From Candidatus Omnitrophota bacterium (GTDB taxonomy: Bacteria > Omnitrophota > Gorgyraeia > B26-G9), in assembly GCA_022013205.1 (NCBI GenBank), contig JAKLQT010000100.1:1-15655 (forward strand): a stretch of DNA of 15,655 nt. Direction: 5' to 3'. Positions 6,146 through 12,507 of this stretch are shown here, in pieces. The position numbers were made by a program, and so were the translations under genes. The notes below the pieces were generated by a model. It was given only the letters and a program-made list of their open reading frames with translations, was not told the DNA's origin and did not search any database. Position 1 is the first letter of the stretch. The number at the start of each line of letters is the position of its first letter.

Positions 6146-6707
6146 TCATAAAATCCTTCAAACAAAACGTTTGTACAGCCAGAAAAACATGCTGCTTATC
6201 CAAGCCTGTATCCATAGTCATTTTAATTTTATCAATTTTCATGAACTTCTGAGAAGACTCAATTTCATTTATAAATCTCCCCAGTTCATGGTATCCGGCA
6301 TAGGCATCAATCAATACCGGAATTTTTACAAAAAACAATGTTGTGTCATCAACCACTTTCTGAGGCTCCATGGCAATGATCTTAACGCCGTTTTCCCTGG
6401 CCAGCTTTGAAAGCAGTTCCAGAAAAATCGGGAATTCCCTTTGTAAAGGCAAGCGCCTGATAAACTCTTTGTAAGCGTTATCCAAAGATTCATATTCGAG
6501 TTCCAAGGCAGTATAATTTTTAATACCCTGGTCAAGGTCGTTCAGGATCTTCTTTTTTTCATTGGTTTCACCCAGGACTTTCGCCATATTCATTGATTGG
6601 GGAACGATAAGCAAAACAAGTATAACCGCACTGACTCCCATGGCAATCTGGAAAAATGGCACACCCGCGGCTTTCAACTCTTTTAATGAACTTATGTTAA
6701 GCTTCAC
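6129..6707 (-). CDS. pilO: Type IV pilus inner-membrane protein PilO
   Basis: 192 residues: a cytoplasmic N-terminus, one TM helix at about 18-37, a coiled-coil stretch (about 45-85) and a small ferredoxin-like domain (FPIFLELLSKLARENGVKIIAMEP, then VLIDAYAGYHELGRFINEIESSQKFMKIDKIKM). This is the PilO plan. It forms a heterodimer with PilN in the alignment subcomplex joining PilM and PilC to PilP/PilQ. The start is a GTG whose last two bases are the TG of the pilN TGA stop (GTGA overlap), with AGGAAG 7 bases upstream, so translation is coupled. The end overlaps the PilP-like start by 17 bases. Confidence 0.9.
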   Translation of the reverse strand: MKLNISSLKELKAAGVPFFQIAMGVSAVILVLLIVPQSMNMAKVLGETNEKKKILNDLDQGIKNYTALELEYESLDNAYKEFIRRLPLQREFPIFLELLSKLARENGVKIIAMEPQKVVDDTTLFFVKIPVLIDAYAGYHELGRFINEIESSQKFMKIDKIKMTMDTGLDKQHVFLAVQTFCLKDFMNEANL

Positions 6708-7327
6708 AACTCAACTTCCTGTTTAAACAAACAAATTAAAGTAAAATCCATCACTTCAACTGTTGCTATCTCCCGGCGTAATACACCTTCAAGCTCAACC
6801 CCCCTGAAATGCTGGGAAAATTCTTTATTAAGCTTAAGATTTCTAACAAAATTGCCGATTACCCCCATTTCATCGTGCGTTACTGAGACAGCGGTAGCTT
6901 CAAGTTTCATAAATCTATTTCTCTGCGCGGCCGCAGCCGAAGCCTGTGCCTGAGCCGCTGCTTCTTTTTCCAACGATAATTGCCTTAACCAAATTCCCGG
7001 CAGGATCAGGTCGCTTAGCAGGTTCAATTTTTTCGACCATAAGAATCTGTTTGTTACAAAGGGACTAAAAAGCGCATTGTTTACTTTTAAATTTACAGTC
7101 TTATTCTGTATAGAAATAATCTTCTGCTGTTCAGGCGCCAGCCCCTTTAACCGGGTATCAAACGCATGCAGCGTAATACCGCGGCCAACGTTCATGGCAG
7201 TAATAATAAAAAAAATTGCCAAGAGAATAGCATTTATTGAAAGTAATATCAAGTTTACAGGAATATGCTGCTGTTTTTCCTCATTTTTTGCTTTATACGC
7301 TTCAGGCAACAGGTTAATTTCTATCAT
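6704..7327 (-). CDS. pilN: Type IV pilus inner-membrane protein PilN
   Basis: 207 residues. The cytoplasmic N-terminus MIEINLLPEAYK carries the INLLP motif with which PilN docks into PilM. A TM helix follows at about 24-46, then a periplasmic domain with IWLRQLSLE and a terminal FVRNLKLNKEFSQHFRGVELEG unit typical of PilN. Between the two periplasmic pieces is an Ala/Gln low-complexity stretch (122-136) replacing the usual hairpin; the DNA there is locally GC-rich. The gene starts 3 bases after the pilM stop, with GAGGG 7 bases before the ATG, and overlaps pilO by 4 bases. Confidence 0.9.
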   Translation of the reverse strand: MIEINLLPEAYKAKNEEKQQHIPVNLILLSINAILLAIFFIITAMNVGRGITLHAFDTRLKGLAPEQQKIISIQNKTVNLKVNNALFSPFVTNRFLWSKKLNLLSDLILPGIWLRQLSLEKEAAAQAQASAAAAQRNRFMKLEATAVSVTHDEMGVIGNFVRNLKLNKEFSQHFRGVELEGVLRREIATVEVMDFTLICLFKQEVEL

Positions 7328-7330
7328 ATT

Positions 7331-8377
7331 TTACCCTCTAAGTGCCAACCCTATTGATACTGTTAACAAAGGGCCTGCATCAATAAGCCGCGCTTTCGGC
7401 AAATCAGGATTTATTTGTAAAATTCTTGTAGGATCCCAAACCTCAACATCTATGCCGAGAATGCTGTTTAAGACCTTATCGATCCCTTTGAACTTAGCCG
7501 TTCCTCCTGTAAGAAAAATCTTTTGTACGCTTCCTCCCATCTGGCTTTCCGCATAATTAAAAGACATCTGGATTTCGCTCGTGAGCGAGTCTAAAACAGA
7601 GCGGATAGCGTTTATCAGATCCCCGTATCTGTCCTTTGGATTATGCTTTAAATCATTAGCCTCCTCTTCAGTCATCTCGAATTCATCGATAATAGCTTTT
7701 GTCAGCTGCCTGCCGCCGATAGGAATATCACGGTTAAAGTGAGGAATATTGTCGCGCAAAATAGTTGTACTGGTTATATCAGCTCCTATGTCTAAGACAG
7801 CAATGATCCCCTTATTCTCCTTCTGTACTAATTTAAAAGAATTCACGATGGCAAAAGAATCAACATCAATAACCCGCGGAGTAAGTCCTGCATCCCGCAA
7901 AATCTTTATTCTCTCTTCAATAACCTCTTTTTTCACGGCAACCAGCAGAACCTTCATCGTCTTCAGCCCCTTGCCTTCACCGCCCTCACCTAATATTTGA
8001 AAATCATAGTTGACCTCATTGAGATTAAATGGAATATATTTGCCCAGGCTAAATTTCAGGGCCTTCATTAATTCTTCCCTTGTCATTTTCGGCATCTGTA
8101 CATATCTGACAATAACTGCCTGTCCGGAAACAGAGGTATTAACTAATTTTGTGCTTATTTGCGCGTTTGCCAGAGATTTTTTTACGGCTTGCAATATGTC
8201 TGTACCTTTTGAGCTTTTAAAACTCTGGATGTCAAAACTCACCAGTTCCTTTAACAAAGAACCAGGCTGCATAAGCAGCTGGACAACTTTTACGCTGGAA
8301 TTGCCTATGTCCAAGCCAATGGAAACCCTTGCCTTTGGTTTTACAAATTTTTCAAATATAGCTTTTAATTGTTCCAT
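7331..8377 (-). CDS. pilM: Type IV pilus assembly ATPase-fold protein PilM
   Basis: A cytoplasmic actin-like (FtsA/MreB fold) protein that binds the N-terminus of PilN. The 348 residues show the phosphate-1 motif IGLDIGNSSVK (20-30), phosphate-2 VLDIGADITSTTI (194-206) and the adenosine motif IFLTGGTAKFKGI (287-299), the standard PilM length and order. It is the first gene of pilMNOPQ. A promoter lies about 65-100 bases upstream. I see no clear Shine-Dalgarno in the 15 bases before the ATG, where a REP-like sequence comes close to the start. Confidence 0.95.
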   Translation of the reverse strand: MEQLKAIFEKFVKPKARVSIGLDIGNSSVKVVQLLMQPGSLLKELVSFDIQSFKSSKGTDILQAVKKSLANAQISTKLVNTSVSGQAVIVRYVQMPKMTREELMKALKFSLGKYIPFNLNEVNYDFQILGEGGEGKGLKTMKVLLVAVKKEVIEERIKILRDAGLTPRVIDVDSFAIVNSFKLVQKENKGIIAVLDIGADITSTTILRDNIPHFNRDIPIGGRQLTKAIIDEFEMTEEEANDLKHNPKDRYGDLINAIRSVLDSLTSEIQMSFNYAESQMGGSVQKIFLTGGTAKFKGIDKVLNSILGIDVEVWDPTRILQINPDLPKARLIDAGPLLTVSIGLALRG

Positions 8378-8386
8378 AATTAAAAC

Positions 8387-8410
8387 AGGAAAGTCAGGTC
8401 CCCACCGCCA
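8387..8410. other. Possible REP-like segment in the pilM leader
   Basis: The segment contains AGTCAGGTCCCC followed by ACCGCC, clearly richer in G/C than its surroundings. It lies between the promoter and the pilM start, where a Shine-Dalgarno would be expected. From memory, AGTCAGGTCCCC-like words recur between genes in several environmental bacteria, sometimes near REP-associated transposases. I cannot confirm this from one copy. Confidence 0.25.
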
Positions 8411-8447
8411 ATTTAATCAAAAAAGCAAATATATAATTATTGCTCTT

Positions 8448-8476
8448 AGTGTAACATGGATTGGCTGCTGATTCAA
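8448..8476 (-). promoter_or_regulatory. Sigma-70-type promoter of pilMNOPQ
   Basis: On the minus strand TTGAAT (8476-8471), a 17-base spacer and TACACT (8453-8448) match the -35/-10 pattern. TG one base before the -10 hexamer makes it an extended -10 promoter. Transcription would start near 8441, leaving a leader of about 64 bases before pilM. Nothing similar is as good in the rest of the mtaB-pilM gap. Confidence 0.65.
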
Positions 8477-8492
8477 GTTATATTTAACTCCT

Positions 8493-8523
8493 ATTTTTAA
8501 AGCATGTTAGCAATTTTTAAAGC
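8493..8523 (-). promoter_or_regulatory. Paired 11-bp direct repeats upstream of the pil promoter
   Basis: GCTTTAAAAAT occurs at 8523-8513 and again at 8503-8493, start to start 20 bp, about two helical turns. The copies lie 17-47 bp upstream of the -35 box, on one face of the helix. This arrangement suits an activator or an UP-like A/T element. The sequence is A/T-rich, so chance is not excluded. Confidence 0.4.
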
Positions 8524-8548
8524 TTAGGATAGAAAAACAACGCGAGCA

Positions 8549-9862
8549 TTAAAATTCGCAAACTGTTGCCATAGTATCGGTTATACTAACACTGGAAACA
8601 TTTACTTTTTTTATTGTGTTGCTCAGGCCTGTATTTGTGCGAACTTTAACATAAACATAAGTGTCTGAATACCCGCACCAGTAATCATTTTCCCTTTTTT
8701 CAAAAAGAACACTCAATTTTTTATTTAAAAGCTTCTTGCGAAAAGTAAAGCTGGATTGAGCTGCCGCATCTTCAAGCGTCAGCATGCGATATTTTTTAAT
8801 ACGCTCATCAACTTGAGAATCCATTCTGGCCGCGGGAGTGCCGTCGCGCGGGCTAAAAGTAAAAACATGTATTCTTGTAAAGCCTGTATTTTTAACTAAC
8901 TCAAGCGTATTATTAAAATTCTCATCCGTCTCACCGGGGAAACCGACCATAATATCGGTAGTGAAGGATATGTCTTTGATTTTGCTGCTGATCAGGTTTA
9001 ATTTATCTAAATACTCTTGCGCACTGTAATCCCGGTTCATTTTTTTCAGGATAAAACTATCACCGCTCTGCAAAGGGATATGCAAATGCCGGCAGAGCTT
9101 CAAATCTTCCGAAAACTTGTCAATCAAGGAATCATTGACATGTTTAAGCTCAATAGAACTCAGGCGCAGGCGCTTCAAACCCGGCAGAAAATTTAATTCT
9201 TTGATCAGATCTCCGATCTCCAGGGCCTCCTTAAACTCCCTGCCCCATGCCCCCAGATTGATACCGCAAAGAACAATCTCTTTAAATCCTTTTTTACTCA
9301 AAAGTTCGGCCTCACTCAAAATTTCCTTAAGTTCGCGGCTTCTGGGCCCACCCCGCATATAAGGCACAATACAGTAACTGCAGAAATTATCGCAGCCATC
9401 CTGTATTTTTACAAAGGCCCTGTTATGAGAGGGAAACTCACTGATCCCATTTTGCGGGCCATAAAACTCATGAGGCAAATGGGCCGCCGCGTTATTATCT
9501 TCAAGGATTTCGCCGAATTCCCGCTCGATCATTCGATAAACTAAGGTTTTTTGATCCTGAGGGATAATACAGCTTACACCTTCAGGTTTTATTTTTAAAG
9601 CTTTAGTGTTTTGGGCATAACAGCCTGTAAGGATAATTTTTGCTTTTGGATTTTTGCGGGAGAGATTTTTAAGCAGGCTGCCGCACTTTTTATCCGCGCG
9701 TGATGTTACCGTACATCCGTTAACAATCAAAAAAGCAGGCCTTTTTTCTGTTTCTACGAAACCGTTAGCTAAAAGTTCTTCACGCATTAACTGTGTTTCA
9801 TATTGATTTACTTTGCAGCCAAAGGTAAAAAACGCGCAGGTTCTTTTAATTTTAACGTTCAT
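8549..9862 (-). CDS. mtaB: tRNA (N6-threonylcarbamoyladenosine(37)-C2) methylthiotransferase MtaB
   Basis: A radical SAM enzyme that adds a methylthio group to t6A37 of ANN-decoding tRNAs. The N-terminal UPF0004 domain has the second-cluster cysteines C16 (FGCKVNQYE), C50 (VNGCTVT) and C81 (TGCYAQ). The radical SAM motif is C157-x3-C161-x2-C164 (CDNFCSYC), followed by the family's IVPYMRGGPRSR. The C-terminal 60-70 residues form a TRAM-like tRNA-binding domain. FGCKVNQYET points to MtaB rather than MiaB or RimO. The 437-residue length is normal. It follows the unknown membrane protein by 15 bases and ends the rsmE operon. Confidence 0.92.
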   Translation of the reverse strand: MNVKIKRTCAFFTFGCKVNQYETQLMREELLANGFVETEKRPAFLIVNGCTVTSRADKKCGSLLKNLSRKNPKAKIILTGCYAQNTKALKIKPEGVSCIIPQDQKTLVYRMIEREFGEILEDNNAAAHLPHEFYGPQNGISEFPSHNRAFVKIQDGCDNFCSYCIVPYMRGGPRSRELKEILSEAELLSKKGFKEIVLCGINLGAWGREFKEALEIGDLIKELNFLPGLKRLRLSSIELKHVNDSLIDKFSEDLKLCRHLHIPLQSGDSFILKKMNRDYSAQEYLDKLNLISSKIKDISFTTDIMVGFPGETDENFNNTLELVKNTGFTRIHVFTFSPRDGTPAARMDSQVDERIKKYRMLTLEDAAAQSSFTFRKKLLNKKLSVLFEKRENDYWCGYSDTYVYVKVRTNTGLSNTIKKVNVSSVSITDTMATVCEF

Positions 9863-9877
9863 TTCTTTTAATAATAG

Positions 9878-10378
9878 CTATTGATATTTCCATGCCACCC
9901 TATTCTCAACACCCGATAAAACCGCTCTGCCGTAAACAGTTTTGGACTCTGTTCCGGAATCCTTAACAACCATGATCGAAATAGTTTCAAGTTCAGGATA
10001 CTCCTCTTTTAATCCAAGCGCCATATCAATAGCCAGTTTTTTTACGATCAAAATAGATTTTGCTTGAAATCGTATATTTAAAGTAAAAAAGAGAAACTTC
10101 TCTCCGAATTGCATATCCTCAACATCAAAATTCTGCTGATAATCCCGCCAGCCGTTGATATATTCCAATAAGTATAATTCGCTTATCTGCTCCTTTTCTT
10201 CATGCGCCTGAGGCAGTTGCGAACAAACCTGGTAAATCACAATAACAAAGAAATAAAGAAAAACTACTATCGCAAAGATAAAAACTTTTCTTTTATTCCT
10301 AAGAAAAAAATCTTTTCCTTTAACCGAAAGCCCCTGGATAACCTTTTCCAAAGGAAATTTGCCTTCACTTTTGTTCAT
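9878..10378 (-). CDS. Single-pass membrane protein of unknown function
   Basis: I do not recognise this protein. It has a basic cytoplasmic N-terminus (1-30), one strongly hydrophobic helix (about 31-50, VFIFAIVVFLYFFVIVIYQV) and an extracytoplasmic part of about 115 residues. That part includes an acidic helix and beta-strand-like segments (KFLFFTLNIRFQ, ISIMVVKDSG, KTVYGRAVLSG). I chose the ATG at 10378, which shares ATGA with the rsmE stop (166 residues). A GTG three codons upstream is the alternative. Its tight place between rsmE and mtaB shows co-transcription but does not reveal a role. Confidence 0.8.
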   Translation of the reverse strand: MNKSEGKFPLEKVIQGLSVKGKDFFLRNKRKVFIFAIVVFLYFFVIVIYQVCSQLPQAHEEKEQISELYLLEYINGWRDYQQNFDVEDMQFGEKFLFFTLNIRFQAKSILIVKKLAIDMALGLKEEYPELETISIMVVKDSGTESKTVYGRAVLSGVENRVAWKYQ

Positions 10379-11103
10379 AATTTCCACTCATAATTTAAAA
10401 CCGATAACACCATTGTCACCGCGGTTTCGCATCTAAGTACATTTTTCCCAAGCGTTACGCCTATGGCCCCATTTTCCTCGGCATTACGCGCTTCCTCTTC
10501 TGTAAAGTCCCCTTCCGGCCCGATAAAAATTATCGTGCTCCGGGGTTTACCGGCTTTAGCAATTTTTTTTAAGGATACGGTTCCTTTATGTAAAGAGGGT
10601 ATCAATGCAAGGCTGTATTTGGAAATTCTCATAAGCAGCGTTGAAAAATCAGTCACCGGGGCAATCTCGGGGACATAAGAACATCCGCACTGCTTTGCCG
10701 CCTCAACCGCAATCCTTTGCCACCTAAGCCTTTTTTCCGCAGCTTTCTCCTGACTTATTCTAACGACCGTTCTTTCGCTCTGCATTGGAATGAGGTTATT
10801 CACTCCCAGCTGCGTTGCCTTATCTACTATGGAATCAAACTTTGAAAGCTTGGGTATCGCCGCGGCTAAGGTTATATCCGTATTGTCCTTTAAAACCGAT
10901 ACGGCCTCGCTTATGCGTATTATCCCCTTTTTTGAGGATAATGATACTAACGTTCCAAGATACTCCTTACCCTTACCGTCAAAAGCAGCAACACTAGCCT
11001 CTTTACGCAGCCTTAAGACAGAATACGCGTGTTTTGCCTCTTCATGCCCTACATTTATAACATTGCCGGTTACATCTTCCTGATAAATATAAAATCGATG
11101 CAT
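10375..11103 (-). CDS. rsmE: 16S rRNA (uracil(1498)-N3)-methyltransferase RsmE
   Basis: A SPOUT-class enzyme that makes m3U1498 in 16S rRNA in the decoding region. In 242 residues it has an N-terminal PUA-like domain (HRFYIY, EEAKHAYSVLRLRKEA). The SPOUT knot has KFDSIVDKATQLGVNNLIPM (88-107), SERTVVR (109-115), the SAM-binding GPEGDFTEEE (195-204) and LGKNVLRCETA (218-228). The Cys in LRCETA replaces the more common Thr of LRTETA, a mild variation. It is first in the rsmE-unknown-mtaB unit. The promoter must lie in the roughly 60 bases after the prepilin terminator; I see only a weak -10 candidate there. The Shine-Dalgarno is weak. Confidence 0.94.
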   Translation of the reverse strand: MHRFYIYQEDVTGNVINVGHEEAKHAYSVLRLRKEASVAAFDGKGKEYLGTLVSLSSKKGIIRISEAVSVLKDNTDITLAAAIPKLSKFDSIVDKATQLGVNNLIPMQSERTVVRISQEKAAEKRLRWQRIAVEAAKQCGCSYVPEIAPVTDFSTLLMRISKYSLALIPSLHKGTVSLKKIAKAGKPRSTIIFIGPEGDFTEEEARNAEENGAIGVTLGKNVLRCETAVTMVLSVLNYEWKL

Positions 11104-11163
11104 TACTTAGTCCGAGTATTTTTTTAATTAAATTTTAACGCTGCATAAATTTGTACTGCTGAT

Positions 11164-11198
11164 ACAAAAAGTGGACGACAATTAATTGTCGTCCACTT
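11164..11198 (-). terminator. Strong palindromic terminator after the prepilins
   Basis: Arms 11169-11183 and 11184-11198 form a perfect 30-bp palindrome (arm AAGTGGACGACAATT). On the minus strand it runs into TTTTTG. It lies 27 bases after the stop of the downstream prepilin. A further pair of 7-bp arms, GCTGATA (11158-11164) and TATCAGC (11214-11220), encloses it. The T-run is on the minus side only (AA on the other), so it serves the prepilin operon. Confidence 0.88.
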
Positions 11199-11225
11199 AA
11201 GTTCTTCTAATCTTATCAGCCTGTA

Positions 11226-11588
11226 TTATGGCCAGACATGAGTTCCGCCTATACTGCACACAGCCTCAGGATTACCACTCGTCGCGTTGGTATCAATAGT
11301 ATATGTTCCTCCCTGCGGACAGGAAGGCACATCAGCTAAATACCCCCAAGTCTCCAGATCCGCTACACCATTCGGAGCATCTGTACCCCAGTCCCAAGTG
11401 CTAACTGTATTTTCCTTAACCTCATAGATGTTCATTGCAGAAACAAGGCCGCGTAAATTAGCTACACACACCTTTTCGTTCGCGTCTTCTCTGACATCAG
11501 CAAATCTAGGTAGAATCAGTGAAACCAGAATCCCTAGTATAGCAATAACGATTAAAAGCTCAATTAATGTAAAGCCTTTTCTATTCAT
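11226..11588 (-). CDS. Type IV prepilin-like protein, downstream copy
   Basis: 120 residues with a class III prepilin signal MNRKG-FTLIELLIVIAILGIL: cleavage after G5, N-methylated F6 and the helix-register Glu at mature position 5. The globular part is small: KVCVANLRGLVSAMNIYEV, then WGYLADVPSCPQGGTYT and a terminal EAVCSIGGTHVWP. Three Cys are present; the last two probably form a disulfide loop. I start at the ATG 11588, 6 bases after GAGGTG; a GTG at 11597 would add three residues and overlap the Shine-Dalgarno. It is close to identical to the copy upstream and probably a pilin or minor pilin exported by the PilQ/PilC machine. Confidence 0.92.
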   Translation of the reverse strand: MNRKGFTLIELLIVIAILGILVSLILPRFADVREDANEKVCVANLRGLVSAMNIYEVKENTVSTWDWGTDAPNGVADLETWGYLADVPSCPQGGTYTIDTNATSGNPEAVCSIGGTHVWP

Positions 11589-11624
11589 TTCATTCACCTC
11601 TTTTCCCAGTCTGTTTTTAAACTA

Positions 11625-11978
11625 TCACGGCCAAATATGAGTTCCACTAATACTGCACACAGCCTCAGCATCACCACTCGTTGCGTTGGTATCAAGAGTA
11701 TATGTTCCTCCCTGCGGACAGTTAGGTTCATCAGCTAAATACCCCCAAGTCTCCAGATCAGCTACAGCATAAGTACCCCAATCCCAAGTGCTAACTGTAT
11801 TTTCCTTGACCTCATAAGTATTCATTGCTGAAACAAGGCCGCGTAAATTAGCTACACAAACTTTTGTGTTCGCGTCTTCTCTTACATCAGCAAAACGAGG
11901 TAAGATCAACGCAACAAGAATACCGAGAATAGCAATAACAATCAAAAGCTCGATTAATGTAAACCCTTTTCTACTCAT
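11625..11978 (-). CDS. Type IV prepilin-like protein, upstream copy
   Basis: 117 residues with the same class III signal (MSRKG-FTLIELL). Compared by eye with the downstream copy it has about 12 substitutions and lacks three residues (PNG) in the loop after DWGT, about 90% identity over aligned positions. Differences cluster in the C-terminal half, the exposed part of a pilin. Cys at 41, 87 and 108 are kept. GGAGGTGA 6 to 8 bases before the ATG is a strong ribosome binding site. The 36 bases between stop and next ATG have only the ribosome binding site, so both copies are on one transcript. Confidence 0.93.
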   Translation of the reverse strand: MSRKGFTLIELLIVIAILGILVALILPRFADVREDANTKVCVANLRGLVSAMNTYEVKENTVSTWDWGTYAVADLETWGYLADEPNCPQGGTYTLDTNATSGDAEAVCSISGTHIWP

Positions 11979-12040
11979 CTTACTTCACCTCCCATGTTTA
12001 GTTATAAACTACGTCAACATTATCATCATTTCCAAAACAT

Positions 12041-12064
12041 GAATTGCGACATCCTGTCCAATTC
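12041..12064 (-). other. Intra-operon hairpin between small membrane gene and prepilins
   Basis: GAATTG (12041-12046) pairs with CAATTC (12059-12064) and GACA with TGTC inside, with one bulged base and a 3-base loop. It begins 2 bases after the upstream stop codon. No T-run follows on the minus strand, so it looks more like a processing or stability element that could favour the prepilin part of the message than a terminator. Confidence 0.5.
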
Positions 12065-12066
12065 AC

Positions 12067-12309
12067 TCATCCAGCACACCCGGACGATTCTATATATCTA
12101 ACCGGCCTTAACTTTCCCTGTTCACTGAGTCCCATATGACCTGCTGCAATCCAAATCCCTGTAACTAAGAAAGTTACACCATACAGCATAAGTCTCCACT
12201 CAGCAACTATATCCAGCCGGGTTTGAAAAATAGGCAGCAATGTGATTAAAATACCGCAAAAGCCGGTTTTTTCTGTAAGCCTGATTATCCTAAGGCCATT
12301 TACTTGCAT
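12067..12309 (-). CDS. Small membrane protein of unknown function, first gene of the prepilin unit
   Basis: I do not recognise it. The 80-residue product has a short basic N-terminus (MQVNGLRIIRLTEK), a hydrophobic segment at about 17-28 (FCGILITLLPIF), a second, longer one at about 43-64 (LMLYGVTFLVTGIWIAAGHMGL) and a short polar C-terminus, so probably two membrane passes. I start at the ATG 12309 because AAGGAGGG lies 5 bases upstream; the frame is open 14 codons further but across the promoter. It is the gene nearest the sigma-54 promoter and precedes the prepilins by 88 bases, which suggests an accessory role in pilin handling, by location only. Confidence 0.7.
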   Translation of the reverse strand: MQVNGLRIIRLTEKTGFCGILITLLPIFQTRLDIVAEWRLMLYGVTFLVTGIWIAAGHMGLSEQGKLRPVRYIESSGCAG

Positions 12310-12322
12310 TGCTTCCCTCCTT

Positions 12323-12351
12323 TTTATATAATAATTAGCTGTTTTTGTCAA
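12323..12351 (-). promoter_or_regulatory. Sigma-70-like hexamers overlapping the small-gene leader
   Basis: TTGACA (12351-12346), 17 bases, TATAAA (12328-12323) is close to consensus. But the implied start site (near 12316) falls inside the Shine-Dalgarno of the small membrane gene, giving an almost leaderless message. Either it is a secondary basal start or the match is accidental in A/T-rich DNA. Confidence 0.35.
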
Positions 12352-12377
12352 GGAATATGTTCTTTCACGTTTTAATA

Positions 12378-12393
12378 AGCAATTACTATGCCA
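12378..12393 (-). promoter_or_regulatory. Sigma-54 (-24/-12) promoter of the small gene-prepilin operon
   Basis: On the minus strand TGGCAT AGTAA TTGCT agrees with the RpoN consensus TGGCAC-N5-TTGCW at all invariant GG and GC positions with exact spacing. Transcription would begin near 12367, leaving a leader of about 57 bases before the ATG at 12309 with its strong Shine-Dalgarno. An NtrC-type activator gene lies upstream in the same cluster, and pilin promoters controlled by PilS/PilR and sigma-54 are well known in Pseudomonas and Myxococcus. Confidence 0.75.
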
Positions 12394-12419
12394 TTGCTAT
12401 TTACTTTAAATCACCGACA

Positions 12420-12490
12420 GAAAAAGTTTTTCAGTACAATAACTATGTGTATACGCATTCCCAAAAAAATAAGCATGTGTAATGTATTAC
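12420..12490 (-). promoter_or_regulatory. Three dyads upstream of the sigma-54 promoter (candidate enhancer)
   Basis: GAAAAAGTTTTTC (12420-12432) is a perfect dyad around one base. ATGTGTATACGCAT (12445-12458) is a 14-bp dyad with one mismatched pair. GTAATGTATTAC (12479-12490) has 5-bp arms around two bases. Their centres are about 60, 85 and 118 bases before the expected start site, in the usual range for activator sites at RpoN promoters. The 156-base gap between pilC and the small gene holds no other gene. The three sites differ in sequence, so which of them, if any, is bound is open. Confidence 0.4.
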
Positions 12491-12507
12491 CCATATAACA
12501 CTGCCGC

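Noticed and set aside
8521..8548. Terminator of mtaB just after its stop
   Set aside because: Only a 4-bp stem before a short T-run is visible; too weak to call.
11169..11198. The perfect 30-bp palindrome as an operator or recombination site
   Set aside because: It directly follows the prepilin stop and runs into a T-run on the coding strand, which a terminator explains fully.
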